Source: Opitutia bacterium UBA5964 (lineage in GTDB: Bacteria > Verrucomicrobiota > Verrucomicrobiia > Opitutales > Coraliomargaritaceae). Taken from it: 38,975 bases of DNA. Under the pieces are notes generated by a model. That model was not told the origin of the DNA and made no database searches. It saw only the letters and a list, made by a program, of their open reading frames with translations. Below are positions 1-9,789 of the stretch, in pieces. The translations under genes and the position numbers were made by a program. The stretch lies in the NCBI GenBank assembly GCA_002430605.1, contig DJBY01000062.1, positions 1-38,975 on the forward strand, read 5' to 3'. The stretch's first letter is position 1; each line of letters begins with the position of its first letter.

Positions 1-74
1 CAAAGAAGGGCGACTCGCCACATTCTGTGTCGCTCACATTCATTCAAAGGAGGGCGAGTCGCCCTCCCTCCTTT
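1..74. repeat. Palindromic intergenic repeat at the left edge
   Basis: A 19-base segment at 1-19 recurs at 45-63 with two differences. The second copy sits in a perfect odd palindrome, GGAGGGCGA (49-57) and TCGCCCTCC (59-67) around one G, and the outer AAAGGAGGG (46-54) can also pair with CCCTCCTTT (66-74). No coding sequence is visible. This resembles dispersed palindromic elements of other bacterial intergenic regions, but the window alone cannot show that it is dispersed. Confidence 0.6.
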
Positions 75-101
75 ACCCAGTAAATGACGATTAACAATAA
101 G

Positions 102-136
102 AAAGCCCTGCCGCACAGTAAGTGTGGCAGGGCTTT
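102..136. terminator. Bidirectional intrinsic terminator
   Basis: AAAGCCCTGCC (102-112) pairs with GGCAGGGCTTT (126-136). The stem is extended inward by one G-T and three Watson-Crick pairs (113-116 with 122-125) around a five-base loop. A T-rich run follows on both strands (TTTTCTT at 134-140 on plus; TTTCTTATT on minus). It can terminate the minus-strand desaturase ending at 169 and a plus-strand gene lying left of the window. Confidence 0.85.
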
Positions 137-168
137 TCTTAGATAGAAGTGGCGCGTCGTGCGTCCGT

Positions 169-1269
169 CTAGTGTGCTAGATCGTACTGCTTGCTCACTT
201 GCTTGGTTAGTACGATCCATTCATTCCAGGTGACCTTGAGAGAGGCACGCAGCGCCTTGATCTCTTTTTGCAGGGCTTTATTTTGGTCGTCGCTCGCTTG
301 TTTGAGTTCGCGCGCTTTGAGCATGATTGTTGCTGCCTTTTCCTCAAATACTGTAGAGACGTCTTCGAGCTTTGCTTTGAGCTCAGCAGCCACGGCATCC
401 ACTTCTGCTTCCAAGTGTTCGAGGATCAGTTGCTTATCCTTCAGCACCAGCGCCTTTTGTAGGGCAATATCATTGATCACGCGCAGCTTGTCAGCCATGC
501 CGATCTTGGAGGCGAGCCAGATCGTCCATTTCGAAGGGTCGAAGTGATACCAGCGTATGCCGTTGCGATAGTCCGCTGCAAAAGCGTGGTGGTAGTTGTG
601 GTAACCCTCACCAAAGGTAAGCAGCGCGAGTAGGGCGTTGTCCACTGCGCTCAATTCGCGAGCATATGTCTTCGAACCGATCGTGTGACACAATGAGTTG
701 ATAAACCATGTGCTGTGATGGATCATCGCGATGCGCAGAAGCACGCCAAAGTAAAAGGAAGCAAGTGGCCCAACTAAAAGACAACCAATGCCAAACACGG
801 CAAGATTCACGGCCGCGACAAACAACCCATAGTAGCGATCTTGAACGACAACGCGGGGGTTTTTCAGCAAGTCAGGAATCAGCGATGCGTCATAATTACG
901 CTGGTAGTCGAACAACCAAAGCACGTGTGCGTACCAAAATCCTTTTTTAATCGAGTAGGGGTCTTTGTCCGTATCAACGTGGTTGTGGTGTATGCGGTGG
1001 TCGTGCGACCATTTCAGTGCCGACATTTCTAAGGAGAGGGCAGAGCCCAAGAGCACGCACCATTCAAAGAAGGCATTAGCCGAATAGGCCTTGTGAGCGT
1101 AGAGACGATGGTAGCCAACAGTGATCGACATGCCGCCAATTATGTAGGTGACCAAAAATAGTATAATAGCTGGCCAACAAGCCGCTGCGATCGCCGCGGG
1201 GATCAATGCCACTAGTAATAGGTGATAAAAGACGATGAACGCGAAGATGTCCCAATTTTTAATTTTCAT
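169..1269 (-). CDS. Membrane fatty-acid (acyl-CoA/acyl-lipid) desaturase
   Basis: The 366-residue product is an integral-membrane di-iron desaturase of the delta-9 type, which puts a cis double bond into saturated acyl chains. All three histidine boxes are present: HRLYAH (54-59), HRIHH (91-95) and HNYHH (224-228). Hydrophobic segments at about 8-50, 68-82 and 150-190 fit the usual four-helix membrane fold. After the last box the protein continues into a charged helical tail (about 285-366) that looks like a coiled coil. The frame stays open upstream to 1356, but the family homology begins at the Met encoded at 1267-1269 (MKIKNWD), so I choose that start; the upstream extension looks like translated leader. 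It stands alone, with a bidirectional terminator just downstream. Substrate form (acyl-CoA, acyl-ACP or lipid) cannot be told from sequence. Confidence 0.93.
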   Translation of the reverse strand: MKIKNWDIFAFIVFYHLLLVALIPAAIAAACWPAIILFLVTYIIGGMSITVGYHRLYAHKAYSANAFFEWCVLLGSALSLEMSALKWSHDHRIHHNHVDTDKDPYSIKKGFWYAHVLWLFDYQRNYDASLIPDLLKNPRVVVQDRYYGLFVAAVNLAVFGIGCLLVGPLASFYFGVLLRIAMIHHSTWFINSLCHTIGSKTYARELSAVDNALLALLTFGEGYHNYHHAFAADYRNGIRWYHFDPSKWTIWLASKIGMADKLRVINDIALQKALVLKDKQLILEHLEAEVDAVAAELKAKLEDVSTVFEEKAATIMLKARELKQASDDQNKALQKEIKALRASLKVTWNEWIVLTKQVSKQYDLAH

Positions 1270-1655
1270 AAGTATGAAGCCTACAGATATCTGACGTAAA
1301 ACAGTAGAATAGCATGTACCTTTTGTTTGAACAAGGTCTGTTACAATAGATTGCAATGACTGACTGCAGCAGAGATCCGAATAAGGGCCGGAAGGACACC
1401 TTTTAGTGCTTCATTGTCAAGTGGTTTCACTTTTATCGAACTCACGCGCAGCGGTTTTACCGAAAAGCGTCAGTTCGCCTTATTCACAAAATAACCAGTA
1501 TAAGTTAAAATCGATAATGGCTGAGCTGATTGCGCAATGGATATTCTGTGATTACACCATGGTTGCGATTCTTTCTTGCCAATACTGCGAACCTGACTAA
1601 TTAGTCCCTGCTTCTTAGATTTTCATCTCAAATAGAAAACAAAACACATATAAAA
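1270..1655. other. Divergent intergenic region between desaturase and gap
   Basis: These 386 bases separate the minus-strand desaturase from gap. No reading frame here has convincing protein character and no tRNA-like fold was seen. A perfect 10-base palindrome ATTGCGCAAT lies at 1529-1538 and a TATAAG hexamer at 1499-1504 could be a -10 box, but I found no good -35 partner. The last 30 bases before gap are A-rich and contain no Shine-Dalgarno sequence. Confidence 0.5.
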
Positions 1656-2681
1656 ATGGCTACAAAAATTGGAATTAATGGTTTCGGCCGCATTGGTCGC
1701 TTAGTATTTCGCTCTCTCGTCGAGAAGGGCCTTCTCGGTAGCGAGATCGAAGTGGTTGCAATCAACGACCTCGTCCCTGCGGAGAATCTCGCATATCTGC
1801 TCAAATACGACACCACTCAGGGTCGCTTTAAAGGCACAGTTGAAACTAAGGGTGACAATATCATTGTAGTCAACGGCCACGAAATCAAGACACTCGCAGT
1901 TCGCGAAGGTCCTACAGCCCTTCCTTGGAAGGAGCTCGGCGTTGATATCGTTATCGAATCAACTGGTCTGTTCGTTCAAGACGATTTGGCACAAGGTCAC
2001 ATCACTGCAGGCGCGAAAAAGGTGATCATCTCCGCGCCTGGTAAGGGTGACGGCGTAAAGACTGTTGTAATCGGCGTGAATGACAACGAGCTCACGGCTG
2101 AGCACCACCTAATCTCCAATGCATCTTGCACCACTAACTGCTTGGCACCGATGACCAAGGTCATCCTTGATAACTTCGGCATCGTCGAAGGTCTCATGAC
2201 AACTGTGCACTCTTACACCGCGACTCAGAAGACAGTTGATGGCCCTTCTCCTAAGGATATGAAAGGCGGCCGTACCGCAGCTCTTAATATTATCCCTTCC
2301 ACTACTGGCGCAGCGAAGGCCGTTGGCCTCGTGCTTCCTGCAGTTCAAGGCAAGCTCTCTGGTATGGCTTTCCGCGTTCCAACTCCCACTGTATCGGTCG
2401 TCGACCTGACAGTGAAGACTGAGAAGAGCACATCTTATGCAGAAATCTGCGAAAAGATGAAGGAAGCTTCTGAAGGTTCTCTCAAGGGTATCCTTGGTTA
2501 CACTGAAGACGAAGTCGCATCTTCAGACTTCATCCACGACGAGCTTAGCTCCATCTTCGATGCGGGCAGCGGCATGGGTCTCTCTGACACATTCTTCAAG
2601 CTTGTTTCATGGTATGACAACGAATGGGGTTACTCGAACCGCGTTGTTGAGCTTGTTCAGAAAGTTTCCAAGTTCCTCTAA
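1656..2681 (+). CDS. gap: Glyceraldehyde-3-phosphate dehydrogenase
   Basis: This enzyme oxidises and phosphorylates glyceraldehyde 3-phosphate to 1,3-bisphosphoglycerate with NAD+ in the cytosol. The 341-residue protein is of normal length. It opens with the Rossmann glycine motif GINGFGRIGR (7-16). The catalytic SNASCTTNC places the nucleophile at Cys158, with the general base His185 in TVHSYT. The C-terminal WYDNEWGYSNR signature is intact. The Asp in INDL after the second strand favours NAD over NADP. The ATG at 1656 begins exactly at the family N-terminus. It heads a gap-pgk-tpiA group but is separated from pgk by a strong terminator, so its mRNA may be largely monocistronic. The leader lacks a Shine-Dalgarno sequence. 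Confidence 0.98.
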   Translation: MATKIGINGFGRIGRLVFRSLVEKGLLGSEIEVVAINDLVPAENLAYLLKYDTTQGRFKGTVETKGDNIIVVNGHEIKTLAVREGPTALPWKELGVDIVIESTGLFVQDDLAQGHITAGAKKVIISAPGKGDGVKTVVIGVNDNELTAEHHLISNASCTTNCLAPMTKVILDNFGIVEGLMTTVHSYTATQKTVDGPSPKDMKGGRTAALNIIPSTTGAAKAVGLVLPAVQGKLSGMAFRVPTPTVSVVDLTVKTEKSTSYAEICEKMKEASEGSLKGILGYTEDEVASSDFIHDELSSIFDAGSGMGLSDTFFKLVSWYDNEWGYSNRVVELVQKVSKFL

Positions 2682-2709
2682 GAACTTGTTAATCACATCT
2701 TGAATTTCT

Positions 2710-2763
2710 GGCCGCCGCGCAGATTTCCCATTCAGCGGAGACTCTGTTGTGGCGGCCTTTTTT
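2710..2763 (+). terminator. Intrinsic terminator after gap
   Basis: GGCCGCCGC (2710-2718) pairs with GTGGCGGCC (2749-2757), with one G-T pair, followed at once by six T (2758-2763) and a further T-rich stretch. An inner GCAGA/TCTGT pairing (2719-2723 with 2743-2747) can prolong the stem. It lies inside the glycolytic gene group and should uncouple gap from pgk expression. Confidence 0.85.
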
Positions 2764-2877
2764 ATTTTCAGGTTTCCAGTTCTCTGGTTTTCAGTTTTCT
2801 AGTTTAAAGGATGATTGCTTCGCCATTTTCGGCACAATCATCACTCTCACTTTCACCACCACTCATCACTTTTCATC

Positions 2878-4071
<1,194 letters not shown>

Positions 4072-4177
4072 TCACATTTAACTGCAGGGAAATACTCCGT
4101 CATTTCCACCTTTGTACGGCAACGACAGAGCGTCCCTCCTTTTTTCTAATTAATAATTCCTAATTCAAAAAAATACT

Positions 4178-4957
4178 ATGAGTAAAACAGCACGCAAATA
4201 CCTCATCGCAGGTAACTGGAAAATGAACTTAAACTCGGCCGAAGGCGCTGAGCTAGCTAAAGACGTTGTCAGTATCGTCGGTCCACAGACCGAAGTTTCT
4301 GTCTGCGTTTGCCCAACCTTCACGACACTCGAAGCAGTGTCTCAGGTGGTGAACGATTCCAACGTTTCTCTCGGCGCACAAAACATGCACTTCGAAGCGT
4401 CTGGTGCCTACACTGGTGAGATCTCAGCTGAGATGCTTCGCCACTTGTTCTGCAAGTACGTCATTCTCGGACATTCCGAACGCCGCGAATTCTTCGGCGA
4501 AACTGACGCGATCGTTAATAAGAAGACACTCGCAGCACTGGCAGCAAACCTTAAGCCAATCGTTTGCATCGGGGAAACACTCGAGGAGCGCGAAGCCGGC
4601 AGGGTCAACCAAGTCATCAAGACTCAACTCGAAGGTGCACTGGTTGGTGTGACTGATGAGGCTGCAGACGCATTGATTGTTGCTTACGAGCCCGTTTGGG
4701 CGATTGGCACAGGCAAGACTGCCACGCCTGAAATGGCCGAAGAAGTGCATGCGGAAATCCGTAGACTGCTTGCGGGTCTGATTGGTGCCGAGGCAGCTGA
4801 TAAAGTGCGCATCCTCTACGGTGGTTCGATGAAGCCAGAGAATGCCGATGAACTCCTCGCTCAGCCAAACATCGACGGTGGTCTCATCGGCGGTGCCGCG
4901 CTCAAGGCAACATCCTTCGCCGCTCTCGTTGAGAGCGCCGCGAAGCTTTCCAAGTAA
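4178..4957 (+). CDS. tpiA: Triosephosphate isomerase
   Basis: It interconverts dihydroxyacetone phosphate and glyceraldehyde 3-phosphate, feeding the gap and pgk products encoded just upstream. The 259-residue TIM barrel is of normal length and has all catalytic residues: Asn13 and Lys15 in GNWKMN, His99 in GHSERR and Glu171 in YEPVWAIGTGKTA, plus the phosphate-gripping YGGS and GGLIGGAAL loops. It lies 106 bases after pgk with only weak structure between, so cotranscription with pgk is possible. The leader is A+T-rich, contains a repeated TAATTCCTAATTC-like run and has no Shine-Dalgarno sequence. The secG gene that often follows tpiA is absent here; a strong terminator follows instead. Confidence 0.98.
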   Translation: MSKTARKYLIAGNWKMNLNSAEGAELAKDVVSIVGPQTEVSVCVCPTFTTLEAVSQVVNDSNVSLGAQNMHFEASGAYTGEISAEMLRHLFCKYVILGHSERREFFGETDAIVNKKTLAALAANLKPIVCIGETLEEREAGRVNQVIKTQLEGALVGVTDEAADALIVAYEPVWAIGTGKTATPEMAEEVHAEIRRLLAGLIGAEAADKVRILYGGSMKPENADELLAQPNIDGGLIGGAALKATSFAALVESAAKLSK

Positions 4958-4980
4958 GCGTCTTACATCAAACTTTCAAA

Positions 4981-5012
4981 AGGCCGGAGCGGAAACGCTT
5001 CGGCCTTTTTTT
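4981..5012 (+). terminator. Intrinsic terminator after tpiA
   Basis: AGGCCGGAGCG (4981-4991) and CGCTTCGGCCT (4996-5006) form an 11-pair stem with one G-T pair, closed by a GAAA tetraloop (4992-4995). The T run covers 5006-5012. This is the cleanest terminator in the window and ends the glycolytic cluster. Confidence 0.93.
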
Positions 5013-5126
5013 GTTTTAAGAGGTTATTTCAACAGCTAATACATCGCGCTTTCTGATTGATTCCTGAATCGTGTCGTCTAAGGCTATTTCGTTTTCCGAT
5101 TAATACTCACACGACTCTTATACTCT

Positions 5127-6032
5127 ATGGCAACAGGACTTCTTTTTTCCGGACAAGGCGCACAATTCGTGGGCATGGGCCGTTCTCTCTACGAGAACTC
5201 TGCTATTGCGAAAGCGCTCTATGATGAGGCTAACGAAATCCTTGGCTGGGATCTCAAAACGCTGTGCTTCGAAGGTCCCGCTGAAGCACTCACAGAAACG
5301 AAAGTCTGTCAGCCAGCGTTGTATGTGCAGGGCTTCGCGCTGTTCAGTATATTGAAAGCCGCGGGCAAGCTCGACGATGTGACTGCTGCGTGTGGTCTCA
5401 GCCTTGGTGAGCTGACAGCGCTCGCAGCAGCGGGCGTGTATGATTTTGCAACAGGCCTCAAACTGGTTGCTGAGCGTGGCCGTCTGATGCAGGTCGCGTG
5501 CGACGCAACCAAGGGTGGCATGGCTGCCGTGATCGGTGGTACGTCTGAAGAAGTTCAAACTTTCTGCGATGAGTTCGATATCGAAATCGCCAATCTTAAC
5601 TGCCCAGGCCAGATCGTCATTTCCGGCGACAATAGCAAGGTGCTAGAAGCCGTGGCCGCCTCAAAAGGGCGCTTCAAGCTCTGCAAGCCACTCAATGTAG
5701 CTGGCGCCTATCACAGCCGCCTCATGGTTTCGGCGCGCGATACATTTGCTGAGTTCATTCAGGACTTCGATTTCAAGACGCCTGAGATTGCAGTTTATAC
5801 CAATGTCACTGGTGGTCGGGTCACTGAGCCGCAGGACATTAAGGATGCACTGGTCAGCCAAGTGGTGTCGTCGGTTCGTTTTGAAGATTGCCTAGGTAAT
5901 ATGGCCACTGAAAACAATCTGTCCGATTTCTACGAGTGCGGTCCCGGCAAGGTGCTCGCTGGCTTCGGCAAGCGCATCGACAAGACGCTCAATATCACCC
6001 CAGTGTCAGAGTTTAGTGATCTACCCGAGTAA
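5127..6032 (+). CDS. fabD: Malonyl-CoA:ACP transacylase
   Basis: It loads malonyl groups from CoA onto acyl carrier protein for fatty-acid elongation. The 301-residue protein starts with the typical FSGQGAQFVGMG. The nucleophile is Ser92 in GLSLGE, where most homologues have GHSLGE; the Leu before the Ser is a minor variation. Arg117 in AERGRLM binds the malonyl carboxylate and His196 in GAYHSRLM completes the dyad. Residue numbering matches Escherichia coli FabD closely. No other fab gene is adjacent: it lies between the tpiA terminator and a probable terminator of its own, so it appears monocistronic. The leader has no Shine-Dalgarno sequence. A stand-alone transacylase is more likely than a polyketide module, because of its size and its housekeeping neighbours. 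Confidence 0.95.
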   Translation: MATGLLFSGQGAQFVGMGRSLYENSAIAKALYDEANEILGWDLKTLCFEGPAEALTETKVCQPALYVQGFALFSILKAAGKLDDVTAACGLSLGELTALAAAGVYDFATGLKLVAERGRLMQVACDATKGGMAAVIGGTSEEVQTFCDEFDIEIANLNCPGQIVISGDNSKVLEAVAASKGRFKLCKPLNVAGAYHSRLMVSARDTFAEFIQDFDFKTPEIAVYTNVTGGRVTEPQDIKDALVSQVVSSVRFEDCLGNMATENNLSDFYECGPGKVLAGFGKRIDKTLNITPVSEFSDLPE

Positions 6033-6076
6033 TTTTTGACCCGCGCAGCGACGCGCCCGAAATGATCCACTTGATC

Positions 6077-6115
6077 GCCTCCTAAGCTCGCAATTTGTGG
6101 GTGAGGGGGCTTTTT
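6077..6115 (+). terminator. Probable intrinsic terminator after fabD
   Basis: GCCTCC (6077-6082) pairs with GGGGGC (6105-6110), including one T-G pair, and five T follow (6111-6115). The stem is short and the 22-base loop is long, so efficiency may be modest. Its place 45 bases after fabD supports the call. Confidence 0.6.
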
Positions 6116-6196
6116 CATCTTTATTCCACTTCCACAGTGGACATTGAGTGGAAAGATTATGATTAAGTTTAGGATTAAGCGACAGACTCTACCTAA

Positions 6197-8008
6197 ATGA
6201 CCGATCTAGCCCATACACGCAACTTTTGCATCATCGCCCACGTCGATCACGGCAAGACGACATTGTCCGACCGTATCTTGGAACTGACACGCACTGTTGA
6301 GATGCGGGACATGAAGGCTCAGTTGCTCGATTCGATGGATTTGGAGCGAGAGCGCGGCATTACCATTAAGAGTCACCCAGTGACTATGGTGTATCGTGCC
6401 AAGAACGGCGAAGACTATACTTTTAACCTGATCGATACTCCTGGGCACGTTGATTTCTCTTACGAAGTCTCCCGCAGTCTGGCTGCTTGCGAAGGTGCGA
6501 TGCTGTTGATTGATGCCGCTCAAGGTATCGAAGCACAGACCGTTGCCAATGCGAACCTAGCGACGGAGCAGGAGCTTGCGATTATACCTGTGATCAATAA
6601 AATCGATCTGCCTAGTGCGGACGTGCCAGCGATTAAGATTCAACTCGAAGACGTGCTGGCAATTCCTGCCGAAGAAGCGGTACTCACCAGTGGTAAGAGC
6701 GGCTTCGGTATCGAAGATCTGTTAGAAGCTGCGGTTCACCGTATTCCGCCACCGCGCTGGGCCGATATCGACGGCCTACGTGTATTGATTTTTGACTGCC
6801 TCTATGACGCATATAAGGGTGTGATTTGCTACGTCCGCGTTTTCTCTGGTTCGGTAAAAATGGGCGACCATATCATGACCATGAGCGACAAACGTAAGGC
6901 GCAGGTCAAGGAAGTGGGGCGTTTCTCCCCAGCCATGGTCAAGCGTGATTCGTTGGAAGCGGGCGACGTGGGTTACATCGTCACCAACATGCGCGATGTG
7001 GCCGAGATTAAGCTCGGTGATACCATTACCCACTCTGCCAAACCGACAGCTGAAATGCTGCCTGGCTATAAGCAAGTCAGCCCGATGGTTTTCAGTGGCA
7101 TTTACCCGATCGATACGAGCGATTACAACAAACTCAAGACAAGCATGGGTAAGCTGCGCCTGAATGATGCGGCATTCGTCTATCAGTCCGAAAACTCGGT
7201 CGCACTCGGCTTTGGTTTCCGCTGTGGCTTTCTCGGATTGCTACACATGGAAATTATTCAGGAGCGCATTCGCCGTGAATACGATTTGGATGTGATCTCG
7301 ACCTATCCAAGTGTGGTCTATAAGGTCACCAAGACCGACATGGTGGAGCTCGAAGTACACAACCCGATGCACCTACCGGATGTCTCAGAAATCGAATTTA
7401 TTGAAGAGCCAATGATCTTGGCATCGATTCACATCCCAGGCACATCGATTGGTGATGTATTGGCGCTCGTTGCCGAGAAGCGCGGGATCTGCGAACACAC
7501 CGAGACGATTGACTCACAACGCGTGATGCTGGTCTGCAACATTCCACTCAATGAAATCCTAATCGATTTCAATGACCGTCTCAAGAGTATCACCCACGGC
7601 TATGGCTCGATGGACTACGAGATGAACGGTTACCAGAGAGCGAAGCTGTGCCGCCTCGATATCATGGTCAACTCCGAGCCAGTGGATGCCTTTTCTTCGA
7701 TTGTTCATGTCGACAAGGGCGAGGGCAGGGGACGCGCACTCTGCAAACGACTCAAAGAGATCCTACCAAAGCAGATGTTCAAGATCGCGATTCAAGCCGG
7801 CGTCGGCTCCAACATCGTCGCTCGCGAAACAATCAGCGCGTATCGTAAGGACGTGACAGCAAAGTGCTATGGCGGGGATATCTCGCGTAAGCGCAAACTT
7901 CTGGATAAGCAGAAAGAGGGTAAGAAACGAATGAAAAAAATCGGCAGTGTTTCGATTCCACAGGATGCATTTATTAAAATCCTCAAGACCTCCGATGCTG
8001 GCAGTTAG
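6197..8008 (+). CDS. lepA: Elongation factor 4 (ribosomal back-translocase LepA)
   Basis: This translational GTPase binds ribosomes and affects translocation, initiation or biogenesis under stress. The 603-residue protein has the standard length. GTPase motifs are intact: AHVDHGKTT (14-22), DTPGHVDF at about 80 and NKIDLP at about 135. The LepA-specific C-terminal domain is recognisable from the GYGSMDYE and SRKRKLLDKQKEGKKRMK segments. The ATG at 6197 gives the family N-terminus. Nested inverted repeats lie upstream (TTCCACT 6124-6130 with AGTGGAA 6147-6153, enclosing CCACAGTGG) and could be regulatory. lepB begins 33 bases after the stop, so the two probably form the lepAB operon known from many bacteria. 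Confidence 0.98.
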   Translation: MTDLAHTRNFCIIAHVDHGKTTLSDRILELTRTVEMRDMKAQLLDSMDLERERGITIKSHPVTMVYRAKNGEDYTFNLIDTPGHVDFSYEVSRSLAACEGAMLLIDAAQGIEAQTVANANLATEQELAIIPVINKIDLPSADVPAIKIQLEDVLAIPAEEAVLTSGKSGFGIEDLLEAAVHRIPPPRWADIDGLRVLIFDCLYDAYKGVICYVRVFSGSVKMGDHIMTMSDKRKAQVKEVGRFSPAMVKRDSLEAGDVGYIVTNMRDVAEIKLGDTITHSAKPTAEMLPGYKQVSPMVFSGIYPIDTSDYNKLKTSMGKLRLNDAAFVYQSENSVALGFGFRCGFLGLLHMEIIQERIRREYDLDVISTYPSVVYKVTKTDMVELEVHNPMHLPDVSEIEFIEEPMILASIHIPGTSIGDVLALVAEKRGICEHTETIDSQRVMLVCNIPLNEILIDFNDRLKSITHGYGSMDYEMNGYQRAKLCRLDIMVNSEPVDAFSSIVHVDKGEGRGRALCKRLKEILPKQMFKIAIQAGVGSNIVARETISAYRKDVTAKCYGGDISRKRKLLDKQKEGKKRMKKIGSVSIPQDAFIKILKTSDAGS

Positions 8009-8041
8009 TCAACGTTCACCGTTGACGCAGGTCTGCCGAAG

Positions 8042-9313
8042 ATGATGAAGCAATATTTGAGAGTGAATAATCCCCAACATTCCATGAAAAAGTTACGCAA
8101 GCAGGCAAAAGAATTACTCCACGCAGCCAGTAAGGTCTACCACTACCGTCGCGATGTCACTTCGGCGGCCCGATTGCAGGAACTCGAAAAGAGCGTCGCC
8201 GAAATCGAGACGATGCTCCAGGACGAGTCAACCGATTCAGTTCCGTTTCAAGCGGCAATGGATCGACTCGATGCCTTGCTGCGCAAGATTGGCGGGAAGC
8301 TTCATCCGAAGACCTTCTTGAGTGATAATCTGGAAGTGATCTTGGTCGCGGCGATTCTAGTCATTGGTGTGCGCACCTTCTTTTTCCAGCCCTTCATCAT
8401 TCCAACCAATTCGATGTATCCGACTTACAGCGGAATGAATACGGCCATCTATGAATCAAGCGAAGCATCACCGAATGTCGTGAAGCAGCTGTTTAATAAA
8501 TTCACATTGGGAGCCAAACATAAGAGCCTGATTGCTGAAAGTTCTGGCCCCGTATCATTGGTATTACTCCCCAATCCAGAAACAGGTAAAGTCGGCACCA
8601 GTCGCCCGGTATCTTATCGTAAATATTTTGTCCTGCCAGCAACCCGTGCAGAGTATGTCTTTTCGGTCGGCGGCACATTGCAATCAATTCAAGTTCCAGC
8701 AGAATTCGATATGCTCTCTGCGGTTCGGCAGTTTTTCCCTGATTCCAATCTGACGATGGCCGTGCCATCCCAGGAGAGTCCCAGTGGACAAGCCTTACAA
8801 TTGAATCAATCTGTCAAAGTGGGCGAGCCGCTCATGCGTTTTGACATTACACTCGGCGATGCATTATTCGTCGATCGCATCAGCTACCACTTCAAGCGCC
8901 CCAAGGCCGGCGATCCATTCGTCTTTCGCACCAATGATATTCGCGCAGAGTTGGGCCGTCTGACTGGTGATTACAGCGATAAGTATTACATTAAGCGTAT
9001 CGGTGGTATCGGCGGTGAAACGCTTGAGATTAAAAATGGAGGGCTATTCGTCGACGGCGCGCCGCGTGATGAAGTTGAGGCTTTTGCACGCAACGCTGCG
9101 AAAGAGGGCGAATACGGCGGTTACATCAATCAAACGCTGTTAGCTGAAGGCCGCACTTTAAAGATTCCAGACGATAAGTTTATCGCCCTTGGTGATAACT
9201 CAGCCAATAGCCTAGACAGCCGTTACTGGGGCTTCGTCCCGGAGCGTTCAGTCATTGGCAAAGCGATCTTCATCTACTATCCGTTTACTAAACGCTGGGG
9301 CGTCGCAGAGTAG
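8042..9313 (+). CDS. lepB: Signal peptidase I with a large insertion
   Basis: It is a membrane-bound serine protease that removes signal peptides from exported proteins. The 423-residue protein is longer than most homologues. An N-terminal charged helical region (about 15-85) precedes one transmembrane helix (about 97-113). The nucleophile is Ser124 in PTNSMYPT and the general base is Lys318 in YYIKRIGG. The conserved GDALFVDRIS (272-281) and GDNSANSLDSRYWG (384-397) boxes are present. About 140 residues between Ser124 and box 272 have no counterpart in the minimal enzyme; they hold beta-rich, hydrophobic-charged alternations. The protein has only one clear membrane segment. Met2 (8045) or the Met at 8084 could also be the start. 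It follows lepA by 33 bases, as in the classical operon. Confidence 0.9.
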   Translation: MMKQYLRVNNPQHSMKKLRKQAKELLHAASKVYHYRRDVTSAARLQELEKSVAEIETMLQDESTDSVPFQAAMDRLDALLRKIGGKLHPKTFLSDNLEVILVAAILVIGVRTFFFQPFIIPTNSMYPTYSGMNTAIYESSEASPNVVKQLFNKFTLGAKHKSLIAESSGPVSLVLLPNPETGKVGTSRPVSYRKYFVLPATRAEYVFSVGGTLQSIQVPAEFDMLSAVRQFFPDSNLTMAVPSQESPSGQALQLNQSVKVGEPLMRFDITLGDALFVDRISYHFKRPKAGDPFVFRTNDIRAELGRLTGDYSDKYYIKRIGGIGGETLEIKNGGLFVDGAPRDEVEAFARNAAKEGEYGGYINQTLLAEGRTLKIPDDKFIALGDNSANSLDSRYWGFVPERSVIGKAIFIYYPFTKRWGVAE

Positions 9314-9789
9314 GGGGCAGTGACCTGAGGTCTGAGAGGGCGGAGACTTGAGTATCCAAGCCTGAGGACAGAGGCGACTTGAATGCGTGACTTTTGTCGT
9401 GAGTCGGGGGTTCTATAAGTTGAATCAGAGCGCACGCAAAACCATTGCTACATCTGAATGGCTCTACGCCCTCGCGCCTCTGCGCGATAATGAACTTTAA
9501 AGTAAGGTGCACTGATTGTTCGCGCAGTGGTGCGGAGGCGCAGGCTGACCTACAAAGATAAAGAACTCAGATACTTTAACCATCCGGGATCTTCGGTCAC
9601 TATAGATCACAGAGCCACTTTGACGTGCACATTTTTCGATATGAATTACCAGCGCCTTGCTCTGCGTCCTCCGTGTCTCTAGCGACCTATCTTGCGCAGC
9701 ACGAAGAGCGAAGCAGGGAGTGGGTGGTTGAAATTACATGCGATAGCTCACTTGCCTATCTTACTTTAGCCGCCTATCAACTGTCACTT
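9314..9789. other. Gene-free spacer with degenerate repeat copies
   Basis: These 476 bases between lepB and the next flavoprotein gene hold no believable gene. A frame open from 9625 into the flavoprotein gives non-protein-like residues. The composition is unlike the flanking genes. Two related C/T/G-rich motifs, around 9468-9490 and 9660-9684 (shared CCTC and CTCTGCG words), and a GTGGTTGAAATT tail at 9724-9735 look like worn copies of a dispersed intergenic repeat. I found no clear terminator after lepB. Confidence 0.5.

Noticed and set aside
4087..4145. Terminator between pgk and tpiA
   Set aside because: GGAAAT and ATTTCC make only a weak six-pair A+T stem; the T run lies too far downstream.
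9625..9789. N-terminal extension of the flavoprotein
   Set aside because: These codons translate repeat-like spacer DNA; the FAD motif begins right after the ATG at 9790.
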